Shown piece after piece: positions 7,503-14,357 of a stretch of 38,316 nucleotides of DNA. The notes beneath the pieces were generated by a model that did no database searches, was not told the origin of the DNA, and saw only the letters and a list, made by a program, of their open reading frames with translations. The stretch lies in NCBI GenBank assembly GCA_017440925.1, contig JAFSAP010000068.1, positions 1-38,316 on the forward strand. Reading direction: 5' to 3'. Every line of letters starts with the position of its first letter. Position 1 is the first letter of the stretch. The position numbers and the translations under genes were made by a program. The stretch is from Oscillospiraceae bacterium. Lineage in GTDB: Bacteria > Bacillota > Clostridia > Oscillospirales > Oscillospiraceae.

Positions 7503-8720
7503 TTAGTAGATATATGCCAAGGGGTTTACATAACTTCCTGCATAGGAAATGCCGAAATGCAGATGGGGGCCGGTGGAAATACCAGTGCTTCCCACATAGC
7601 CGATCAGCTGTCCCTGCGCAACAGACTGGCCGGCAGAGACAACATAATTTGTCATATGCATGTAGATGGAGGAAAATCCATCCAGATGGTTGATGCTGAC
7701 ATAGTATCCGGCACCGCCTGCCTGGTAAGAGGCTGTTGTGACCTTACCGGCACGGGTGGCATAGATGGGCGTACCCTGGGCACAGGCCATATCGATACCG
7801 TTGTGCATACGGTTGACGCCCAAAACAGGATGCTTTCGCATACCAAAGGGACTGGTCAGGGTATAGCCTGACACCGGTGTAACCCAGGTTGCATCAGAAG
7901 CAGGTGCGCCGCCTGCAGCCGCCAGAGCTGCCAGCTTCTCCTCATACTTAGCTTCTTTCAGTTCTTTTTCTTTGGCAGCAATGGATCGCATCAGATCATC
8001 CTGCAGCGCCTCGGATTCATCCAGCATTGCCTGGAATTCATCCTGCTTTTTTGCCAGTTCCCGGAGGATGCCATCGGAAGCGGTACGCCGCTCCTCCAGT
8101 ACCGCCTGGGATTCTGCCAGGGCTGCATTAGATGCTTCCAGCTCTTCCTTGCCCAGCCGCATCTGCTCCTGTGCTTCCTCCACCAGAGCAGCTGCCTGCC
8201 GCATCTCTTCCAGACGGGCCTGGTCAGAGGCAGCAATTTCCTGCATCATGTTGATCCGATCCAGCATATCGATAAAGCTGCTGGCTTCAAAAATAACTTC
8301 CCAATAGCTGACGGTGCCTTCCTCCTCCATAGCCCGGATGCGAAGCTTATGCTTCTCATTGAGGCCGTTGAGGGTAAACTGGGCAATATCCAGTTCGTCC
8401 TGGGCGTCCGCGATCAGCTGGCCGTAAGCGGTGATCTGCTCATTCAGATTCTGCACCTGGGCATTCAGCAGAGAGATCTCCTGGTCAATGGCATTTTTCT
8501 GGTTCACCAGATCCTGGATCTCGCTGGCATTGGCATCATACTGGCCCTGGATGGCATCGATCTCCGCCTGGATCGCCTTATTCTTGTCTTTCAGGGAATT
8601 CAGCTCCTGCTGAATGGCTGAAGAGGATTTTGCAGCCTGGGCCGGGGTGGGCAGCACAGCAAAGAACATGGCCGCCGCCAGAACCAGGGCAATCACAGAT
8701 GTAAGGGAATTGCGCTTCAT
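7503..8720 (-). CDS. Coiled-coil murein endopeptidase, M23 family (PcsB/CwlO/EnvC-like), first copy
   Basis: A 405-residue exported hydrolase with a signal peptide ending near AQA, a coiled coil (about residues 32-270) with the PcsB-like SYWEVIFEASSFIDMLDRI, and an M23 domain with HNGID and PHLHFG Zn-binding motifs. It lacks the long Gly/Asn/Ser linker of the next gene. The ATG at 8720 is supported by GGAG 9 nt upstream; the in-frame TTG at 8735 overlaps that site. It directly follows ftsX, and FtsEX-dependent activation at the septum or lateral wall is the expected role. Confidence 0.88.
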   Translation of the reverse strand: MKRNSLTSVIALVLAAAMFFAVLPTPAQAAKSSSAIQQELNSLKDKNKAIQAEIDAIQGQYDANASEIQDLVNQKNAIDQEISLLNAQVQNLNEQITAYGQLIADAQDELDIAQFTLNGLNEKHKLRIRAMEEEGTVSYWEVIFEASSFIDMLDRINMMQEIAASDQARLEEMRQAAALVEEAQEQMRLGKEELEASNAALAESQAVLEERRTASDGILRELAKKQDEFQAMLDESEALQDDLMRSIAAKEKELKEAKYEEKLAALAAAGGAPASDATWVTPVSGYTLTSPFGMRKHPVLGVNRMHNGIDMACAQGTPIYATRAGKVTTASYQAGGAGYYVSINHLDGFSSIYMHMTNYVVSAGQSVAQGQLIGYVGSTGISTGPHLHFGISYAGSYVNPLAYIY

Positions 8721-8781
8721 ATGTTTGGTCTCCAATTATCTCTATAGGGGTTGGCTGTGTTCAGCCGTATCAGCAAACTGC

Positions 8782-9669
8782 TTATACGTTCATAAACTTC
8801 CGGATGGAAGTCCAGCTGCCCACGATACCGACGAAGAGGCCGGCAGCAGCAAAGGTTGCCATCATAGGCATCAGCAGTTCCTGGAAGGCCACAAAGCTGA
8901 ACAGCTGCAGGGAGTCCACCTGGGAAACCTGCTGCACCAGGCTGTCATACAGTGCCCACTCCAGGCCGAAAGCCAGTGCGGCACCCACCATGCCCAGGGT
9001 AAAGCCCTCCACCTGGAAAGGCAGACGGATAAAGGCATTGGTTGCACCCACCATTTTCATGATGGCGATCTCATCCTTGCGGTCATACATGGCCAGCTTA
9101 ACGGTGTTGGAAATGATCAGAAGGCTGACCACCAGCAGAATGGCGATGACTGCCACGGATACGATGTGGATCACGCTCTGAATGGTGGAGAAGCCCTCTG
9201 CCAGCTCATAGGCCGCATTGGTCTTGGCAACACCGGGGATCTGCTTCAGCTGGGCATCGGTCTGCATCATTTTTGTGTTATCTTCCAGCGTGACCACAAA
9301 GCGGTGACGCAGATCATCTGCCTGGACACCACTGAAAGCACTGTCGCCCTCATGGTCATTGATAAAATCCTCCAACGCTTCTTCCCGGGAGATGAAGGTG
9401 GACTGCAGAATGTTGTCCAGGGTGTTGATCTTGGTGCCGATGGAACGGGCTTCCGCATCGGACAGTTCGCTGTCCACATACACCAGGATCTCACTGGTCT
9501 GGTTCAGTTCCTCCACCATGATATCCAGGTTATAGGCCAGGATGGAGAAGCTGCCCACGATCAAAAGACAGGCCACCGTAACACACACAGCGGCAAAGGA
9601 CATAAAGCCATGGGTAAAAATACCCTTGAAGCCTTCTTTTAACAGATAACCAAAATTATTTAATCTCAT
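8782..9669 (-). CDS. ftsX: Cell division protein FtsX (ABC-type permease)
   Basis: A 295-residue membrane protein with FtsX topology: one transmembrane helix (about 20-45), an extracellular domain of about 125 residues, then three helices near residues 170-195, 215-240 and 260-285. The segment DEIAIMKMVGATNAFIRLP is the typical FtsX coupling region. With FtsE it forms a mechanotransmission complex that activates peptidoglycan hydrolases. It begins 3 nt after the ftsE stop codon and precedes two hydrolase genes that are probable partners. Confidence 0.93.
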   Translation of the reverse strand: MRLNNFGYLLKEGFKGIFTHGFMSFAAVCVTVACLLIVGSFSILAYNLDIMVEELNQTSEILVYVDSELSDAEARSIGTKINTLDNILQSTFISREEALEDFINDHEGDSAFSGVQADDLRHRFVVTLEDNTKMMQTDAQLKQIPGVAKTNAAYELAEGFSTIQSVIHIVSVAVIAILLVVSLLIISNTVKLAMYDRKDEIAIMKMVGATNAFIRLPFQVEGFTLGMVGAALAFGLEWALYDSLVQQVSQVDSLQLFSFVAFQELLMPMMATFAAAGLFVGIVGSWTSIRKFMNV

Positions 9670-9672
9670 GGC

Positions 9673-10344
9673 TTATTCCTCCCCCAGTCCGTCGTCAACG
9701 ATGATACCCTCGTCGATCACGATGGTCCGCTTATGGAAGCGCTGTGCCAGCTTATGGTCATGGGTGACCACCAGCATGGTGGTGCCCAGATTGTTGATCT
9801 CCTGCAGCAGTGCCATGATTTCAAAGGAACGCTCCGGGTCAAGGTTACCGGTAGGCTCGTCCGCGATGATCATAGAGGGATTGTTCACCAGAGCACGGGC
9901 AATGGCCAGTCTCTGCTGCTCACCGCCGGACATCTCATTGGGATGGCGGTTGGCTTTGTTCTCTAGGCCGACCAGTTCCAGCACATAGGGAACACGCTCC
10001 TTGATGTCCCGCTCCCTGGCACCGACCACACGCATGGCAAATGCCACATTTTCATAGACCGTCATTTTTTCGATCAGCCGGAAATCCTGGAACACAACAC
10101 CGACAGTACGGCGCAGGTAGGGGATCTCACGCTTGCGGATCCGCTCCAGAGAGTAGCCGTTCACATGGACGGTGCCGGAGGTGGGCTTCAGCTCACCGGT
10201 GATCAGCTTGATAATGGTGGACTTGCCGCTGCCGGAGGGGCCGATCAGAAAGCAGAATTCACCATCTTCAATCTGCATGTTGACACCGTTCAGAGCAGTA
10301 TTGCCTTGATCGTATGCTTTCACAACATCAGTAAATTCAATCAT
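9673..10344 (-). CDS. ftsE: Cell division ATP-binding protein FtsE
   Basis: A 223-residue ABC ATPase of normal FtsE length. It has Walker A GPSGSGKS (residues 35-42), signature SGGEQ (139-143), Walker B with Asp162-Glu163 (IIADEPTGNLDP), and the H-loop His in VVTHDH. It binds FtsX at the membrane and its ATP cycle drives hydrolase activation. It is the first gene of a five-gene minus-strand operon (ftsE, ftsX, two M23 genes, ctp). Confidence 0.95.
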   Translation of the reverse strand: MIEFTDVVKAYDQGNTALNGVNMQIEDGEFCFLIGPSGSGKSTIIKLITGELKPTSGTVHVNGYSLERIRKREIPYLRRTVGVVFQDFRLIEKMTVYENVAFAMRVVGARERDIKERVPYVLELVGLENKANRHPNEMSGGEQQRLAIARALVNNPSMIIADEPTGNLDPERSFEIMALLQEINNLGTTMLVVTHDHKLAQRFHKRTIVIDEGIIVDDGLGEE

Positions 10345-10410
10345 ATCATCTATCTCCTGTTATAAAGCAGCTTCGGAAAGACATCCCGAATCTGCCCGCA
10401 GTGTAACCAA

Positions 10411-10439
10411 ATTGTAACACATTGTAAAAACGATGTCAA
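10411..10439 (-). promoter_or_regulatory. Predicted promoter of the ftsEX operon
   Basis: The -35 box is TTGACA (10434-10439) and the -10 box TACAAT (10411-10416) on the minus strand, with a 17-nt spacer. It lies about 65 nt upstream of ftsE. The rest of the 10345-10619 gap is A/T-rich and shows only the downstream regulator's terminator. Confidence 0.75.
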
Positions 10440-10581
10440 TTACAATCGGTCAAAAAAACGTCCTTTTCAAAGATTTAACAATTCATACACAATTTATTTC
10501 CGCTGAAAACAGTCTTTTTCCGTCTTTTTTCAGTTTACCATAATACGTTTCGGAACGGAAAAACACTTTTTCTTCCGCAAA

Positions 10582-10610
10582 AAAACGGAGCTGCCCAGCA
10601 GCCCCGTTTT
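10582..10610 (-). terminator. Terminator of the CdaR-type regulator gene
   Basis: The stem (10586-10594 with 10598-10606, one A-C mismatch, 3-nt loop) is extended by A-T pairs and gives a U-rich tail on the minus strand. Confidence 0.7.
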
Positions 10611-10619
10611 CACTTAAAA

Positions 10620-11708
10620 TCAGCGGGTTTCCCGGCTGGTCAGATACTTGCGGACCATCAGCGCCACCTTGAAAACGATGGCATGGTCGAACTGACGCAG
10701 GTCAAGACCGGTCAGCTTCTTGATCTTTTCCAGACGGTAGACCAGAGTATTGCGGTGAACAAACAGCTTCCGGGAGGTCTCGGAAACGTTCAGGTTGTTC
10801 TCAAAAAACTTGTTGATGGTGAAGAGCGTCTCCTGATCCAGGGAATCAATGGAGTTCTTCTTGAAAACTTCACTGAGGAAGATCTCACACAGGGTGGTGG
10901 GCAGCTGGTAGATCAGACGGCCGATGCCCAGGTTCTCATAGTGCATGATGCTCTTCTCGGTGTCAAAGACCTTGCCCACTTCAATGGCGGTCTGGGCTTC
11001 CTTGTAGGAGTCAGCCAGCTCCCGCAGATGCTCGGCAATGGTGCCGATACCCACAACGGTCTTGATCCGCAGCTCGTTCTTCAGAGTCTCCTCCATGGAG
11101 ACAGCGATCTTTTCCAGTTCCTCGCTGGTAACATTGGGTGCGATCTGCTTGACCACAGCCACATCCATCTCATTGATACTGATGACAAAGTCCTGCATCT
11201 TGTCGGGGAACATGCCGGACAGCACATCCACTGTGGCCACATCGCTGTGACCCACCTGCCGGATCAGAAATACAGCCCGGGGTGCATCGGTGGCGAAGTG
11301 CAGTTCCTTGGCGCGGATGTAAATATCGCCGGGCAGAATATTATCCATAATAATATTCTTTACAAAAGTGCCACGGTCGTGCTTCTCCTCATAGAAGATC
11401 TTTGCATCGTTCAGTGCAATGTAGGCCAGCTGGCAGAAGCCTCTGGCAGCCTCATCATCACCGGAGCAGAATACGGCATACTCAAAATAGTTGGAGTTGC
11501 CCACAATGGCCTTGAAGGTCTTCTGGCTGAAAGTCACCATAGCGTCTGCGCTGCTGCCAACCTTCAGTGCAGCATCTGCCCAGCGCTCACCCTGCAGGGA
11601 ATTGTCGGTACAGGAAACCACACAGCCATCGGTATCGATAACACCAAAGGTACGGTCGGAAATCTCTCTGAGCTGAACGATCACACTCTGAAAAACACTG
11701 TTGGACAT
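10620..11708 (-). CDS. CdaR/PucR-family transcriptional regulator
   Basis: A 362-residue regulator. The C-terminal helix-turn-helix (about residues 305-350) contains FENNLNVSETSRKLFVHRNTLVYRL in two contiguous parts, the hallmark of the PucR/CdaR HTH_30 domain. The N-terminal part resembles a small sensor domain (FGVIDTDGCVVSC), followed by a GGDEF-like/CdaR middle region. The ATG at 11708 is chosen because GGAGG lies 9 nt upstream. Family members sense small molecules (sugar acids, purines) and often regulate themselves or neighbours. No obvious catabolic target lies adjacent. Confidence 0.85.
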   Translation of the reverse strand: MSNSVFQSVIVQLREISDRTFGVIDTDGCVVSCTDNSLQGERWADAALKVGSSADAMVTFSQKTFKAIVGNSNYFEYAVFCSGDDEAARGFCQLAYIALNDAKIFYEEKHDRGTFVKNIIMDNILPGDIYIRAKELHFATDAPRAVFLIRQVGHSDVATVDVLSGMFPDKMQDFVISINEMDVAVVKQIAPNVTSEELEKIAVSMEETLKNELRIKTVVGIGTIAEHLRELADSYKEAQTAIEVGKVFDTEKSIMHYENLGIGRLIYQLPTTLCEIFLSEVFKKNSIDSLDQETLFTINKFFENNLNVSETSRKLFVHRNTLVYRLEKIKKLTGLDLRQFDHAIVFKVALMVRKYLTSRETR

Positions 11709-11736
11709 TTTCGTGTCCCTCCTTAGTATCTTGCAC

Positions 11737-11748
11737 AAATGCGCATTT
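11737..11748. promoter_or_regulatory. Palindromic TGCGCA site in the regulator leader
   Basis: AAATGCGCATTT is a perfect 12-bp palindrome about 20 nt downstream of the predicted transcription start. A second TGCGCA core (11781-11786) lies in the spacer of the same promoter. Together they look like an operator pair. Confidence 0.4.
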
Positions 11749-11765
11749 CACAAAATCGCAATGCT

Positions 11766-11794
11766 ATTATACACAGCTTTTGCGCATTTTGCAA
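11766..11794 (-). promoter_or_regulatory. Predicted promoter of the CdaR-type regulator
   Basis: The -35 box is TTGCAA (11789-11794) and the -10 box TATAAT (11766-11771) on the minus strand, with a 17-nt spacer containing a TGCGCA core. Confidence 0.65.
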
Positions 11795-11877
11795 GTGCCT
11801 TTTGACATTTTATTGCAAAAAGTCCTGTTCTTTTTAGATATTATTCCAAGTATTCCTGCCGAATTTTGCCAGATCAG

Positions 11878-12606
11878 TCATTTGTTATAGGGCAGTTTGC
11901 CCTGCGCCAGTGCTTCCAGATTCTGGATCTCCGTCTCTGTCAGCTCCCGGACAGCCCCTCTGGGAAGGCTTCCAAGGGTCAGCTCCCCCTCCTGCCGCCG
12001 CTCCAGATAGGCCACCGTCATATTCCGGGAGGCCATCATCCGGCGCACCTGGTGGTACTTCCCCTCGCAGACTGTGATCAGACTTTCTCCAGGGCCCAGC
12101 GGTTCCAGCACAGCGGGCAGACAGACCGTTCCATCCCGGAGGGTGATTCTCGAGGCAAAGGCCTTTACATCCTCCTCCCCCGCCTGGCCCTCATGCCGGG
12201 CATAGTAGATTTTGGGCACCTCTTTTTTGGGGGAGATCAGCTGGTGCAGCAGACTGCCGTCATTGGTAAACAGTAGCAACCCTTCGGTGGCCTTATCCAG
12301 GCGGCCCACCGGTTTTAAGTCCAGGTGCTTCATTTCCGGAGGGAGCAGTTCCATAACTGTTTTTTCCACCGGGTCTTCCGTCGCCGTCACAAAGCCTGCC
12401 GGCTTGTTCAGCATCACCACTGCCCGGCGCATGCCGCCCAGCACCTCTCCATCCAGGCAGATGGTCTGCACCGCCGGATCGATCTTCCGGCCAGGATCCT
12501 TTTCCGGCTTTCCCTCCACCGTGACCCGTCCGGATTTCAAAATCGCCTTCACCTGACTGCGGGTGCCAACACCGCTGTCACATAAGTATTTATCCAACCG
12601 TTCCAT
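11878..12606 (-). CDS. Pseudouridine synthase, RsuA/RluB family
   Basis: A 242-residue enzyme that isomerises a specific uridine in rRNA to pseudouridine. An N-terminal S4 RNA-binding domain (MERLDKYLCDSGVGTRSQV) is followed by the catalytic domain, with the nucleophilic Asp in GRLDKATEGLLL and the KYHQVRRM motif toward the end. An AGG-rich ribosome binding site (CGGAGGAACC) precedes the start at 12606. The exact target (16S U516 type or 23S) cannot be decided. It is divergent from the DUF4830-like gene. Confidence 0.9.
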   Translation of the reverse strand: MERLDKYLCDSGVGTRSQVKAILKSGRVTVEGKPEKDPGRKIDPAVQTICLDGEVLGGMRRAVVMLNKPAGFVTATEDPVEKTVMELLPPEMKHLDLKPVGRLDKATEGLLLFTNDGSLLHQLISPKKEVPKIYYARHEGQAGEEDVKAFASRITLRDGTVCLPAVLEPLGPGESLITVCEGKYHQVRRMMASRNMTVAYLERRQEGELTLGSLPRGAVRELTETEIQNLEALAQGKLPYNK

Positions 12607-12675
12607 GGTTCCTCCGTTCTATCCCTGTCCCCGGCTGCATAAATTTCAGCAGATGCCAAACAGGAGGGATTTATT

Positions 12676-13176
12676 ATGATGGTAATGACCGCCAAGGTCA
12701 ATCTGAAAAAAATCATGCTCATGATCACCGCCGCTGCCGCACTGGTGCTGGTACTGATCCTGCTGATGGGCGGCGGCAACGAAAGCACCGCCACCACCGC
12801 CGCACCTGCCGTATCCGGCAATGAGGGGCGGATACAGTTTCTGAAAAACTTCGGATGGGAAGTCAGCACCACCCCCACAGAGTCCAGCCAGGTGCGGATC
12901 CCCCAGGAGACCAGCGAGGTTTTCGACCGGTACAACACCCTGCAGAAAGGACAAGGTTATGACCTCAGCGCCTATGCCGGCAAGAATGTCATGCGTTATG
13001 TTTACGAGATCAGCAATTATCCCGGCGCCAAAGAGCCGGTTTACGCCACCCTTCTGGTGCATAAAAACCAGGTCATCGGCGGCGATGTGACGGATACTGC
13101 CGCCGGAGGCAAGATCCGGGGCTTTAAGATGCCGGAGAGCACTGCACCATCCACCACAGCCACAGCAGGACAATGA
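12676..13176 (+). CDS. Membrane-anchored protein with DUF4830-like domain
   Basis: A 166-residue protein with one N-terminal transmembrane segment (about residues 12-32), a low-complexity Ser/Thr/Ala linker, and an extracellular domain beginning RIQFLKNFGWEV and including YDLSAYAGKNVMRYVYEI. This matches DUF4830, a short domain seen in clostridial membrane proteins with no known function. The tail is Thr/Ala/Ser-rich. An AGGAGG site (12662-12667) supports the first ATG at 12676. It stands alone upstream of the riboflavin uptake unit. Confidence 0.65.
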   Translation: MMVMTAKVNLKKIMLMITAAAALVLVLILLMGGGNESTATTAAPAVSGNEGRIQFLKNFGWEVSTTPTESSQVRIPQETSEVFDRYNTLQKGQGYDLSAYAGKNVMRYVYEISNYPGAKEPVYATLLVHKNQVIGGDVTDTAAGGKIRGFKMPESTAPSTTATAGQ

Positions 13177-13261
13177 GGCGTTAGAAATCCGACGTTTTCC
13201 CCGCTTCCCATTTCGCTCCACGCGCTTTGCATTTGTCTCAGTGTATCACAGAATACAATTC

Positions 13262-13290
13262 TTGACAAGCTTTCACATCCATGGTATTCT
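13262..13290 (+). promoter_or_regulatory. Predicted promoter of the FMN riboswitch/ribU unit
   Basis: TTGACA (13262-13267) and TATTCT (13285-13290) are separated by 17 nt. The expected start, near 13297, is about 12 nt before the aptamer. Confidence 0.8.
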
Positions 13291-13308
13291 GTAAGGGAAC
13301 TGAACAGT

Positions 13309-13417
13309 ATCTTCAGGGCGGGGTGTGATTCCCCACCGGCGGTAAAGTCCGCGAGCGCCTGTGCGCAGGAACCGGTGTGATTCCGGTACCGACAGTAAAG
13401 TCTGGATGGAAGAAGAT
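13309..13417 (+). ncRNA. FMN riboswitch (RFN element)
   Basis: The aptamer is closed by P1 (ATCTTC at 13309-13314 with GAAGAT at 13412-13417). The conserved RFN blocks are present: AGGGCGGGGTGTGATTCCCC, CGGCGGTAAAGTCCGCGAGC, and the later GTGTGATTCCGGTACCGACA with AGTCTGGATGG. It binds flavin mononucleotide in the nascent mRNA. It sits between a strong promoter and ribU, so high FMN should switch the transporter off. Confidence 0.95.
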
Positions 13418-13445
13418 ATGCTGCAAAGCCGTGCCTTTGTTTTTC

Positions 13446-13482
13446 ACGCCCTGGGTGTATGCTCAGGGCGTATTCTGTTTTT
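13446..13482 (+). terminator. Riboswitch-controlled terminator upstream of ribU
   Basis: An 8-bp stem (13446-13453 with 13464-13471) is followed by ATTCTGTTTTTTG. The ribU ribosome binding site GAGGTG follows at once. This is the expected expression platform of the FMN riboswitch. Confidence 0.75.
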
Positions 13483-13494
13483 GAGGTGACGCAT

Positions 13495-14214
13495 ATGAAT
13501 GGACTGTTGATGCAGCTGTGGGAAAACCTAAGCTTTGTGCTGATGTGTATTCTGGTGATTTTCGCTCTGGCTGTTGCGGCAAAATTCTCCGAGCAGTATT
13601 TCCCTGAAAAACGCAAAGTCAGCAAGGCCCGGTATGTCAGCATTGTGGGCATCTGCGCTGCCATTGCCACTGTGCTCCATGTACTGGACTTCCCTGTGCT
13701 GTTCCTGGCTCCGGAATTTTATAAGCTGGACTTTTCCGAGCTGCCGGTCCTGCTCTGCGGCTTCTACCTGGGTCCCACTGCCACCGTCGCCTGCGAGGGT
13801 GTAAAGATCCTGCTGAAGCTGGTGGTAAAAGGCACTTCCACCGCTTTTGTGGGAGATTTTGCCAATTTTGTTGTGGGCTGCAGTTTTGTTCTTCCGGCCA
13901 CCATCTGGTATCATGTTCACAAATCCAAGCACAGCGCCGTTATTGGTCTGATCCTGGGCACACTGTCCATGGCTATCCTTGGCAGTGCCTTCAACGCTGT
14001 CTATCTGCTGCCGAAATTCTCCCAGCTGTTTGGTCTGCCTCTGGATACGATTATCGGTATGGGCACCGCCATCCGGGGCGGCGTCAACAGCGTCACCACC
14101 TTTGTAATGCTGTGTGTGGCACCGCTGAACCTGCTGAAAGGTGCCATGGTTTCCGTTCTGACCATGCTGCTGTACAAGCGGGTAGCAAAACCCCTCTTCG
14201 GTATCCGCAAATAA
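13495..14214 (+). CDS. ribU: Riboflavin transporter RibU (ECF S component)
   Basis: A 239-residue membrane protein with about six hydrophobic segments, the size and pattern of ECF-type substrate-binding S components. The segment FLAPEFYKLDFSELPVLLCG is the typical RibU region. It captures riboflavin and pairs with a shared energising EcfA-EcfT module not found in this window. The upstream FMN riboswitch supports riboflavin as substrate. The start at 13495 is preceded by GAGGTG and makes the N-terminus fit. Confidence 0.92.
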   Translation: MNGLLMQLWENLSFVLMCILVIFALAVAAKFSEQYFPEKRKVSKARYVSIVGICAAIATVLHVLDFPVLFLAPEFYKLDFSELPVLLCGFYLGPTATVACEGVKILLKLVVKGTSTAFVGDFANFVVGCSFVLPATIWYHVHKSKHSAVIGLILGTLSMAILGSAFNAVYLLPKFSQLFGLPLDTIIGMGTAIRGGVNSVTTFVMLCVAPLNLLKGAMVSVLTMLLYKRVAKPLFGIRK

Positions 14215-14219
14215 AGCTT

Positions 14220-14250
14220 ACCGGGACACTCCTGTGTCCCGGTTTTTTTT
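14220..14250 (+). terminator. Terminator of ribU
   Basis: A perfect 10-bp stem (14220-14229 with 14234-14243) with loop TCCT is followed by a run of eight T. Confidence 0.9.
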
Positions 14251-14290
14251 GATTTTCGCAACATTGTGCATGATGTGCCCCTCAACAATA

Positions 14291-14319
14291 TTGACACTTT
14301 TGTGAAAAATGATTATAAT
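14291..14319 (+). promoter_or_regulatory. Perfect-consensus promoter of the flavoprotein/aconitase X operon
   Basis: TTGACA (14291-14296), a 17-nt spacer and TATAAT (14314-14319) match the sigma-A consensus exactly. No clear operator or riboswitch lies between it and the start at 14358. Confidence 0.85.
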
Positions 14320-14357
14320 TTTATCAGAATCACAAATACAAAGGAGTGGAATATCCT

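Noticed and set aside
6216-7871. A 551-codon + strand frame opposite the M23 genes
   Set aside because: It is antisense to both hydrolases, and its low-complexity composition reflects the coiled coils.
10620-12606. The CdaR-type regulator as controller of the ftsEX operon
   Set aside because: The ftsE promoter region has no TGCGCA palindrome like that in the regulator's own promoter, so there is no support beyond nearness.
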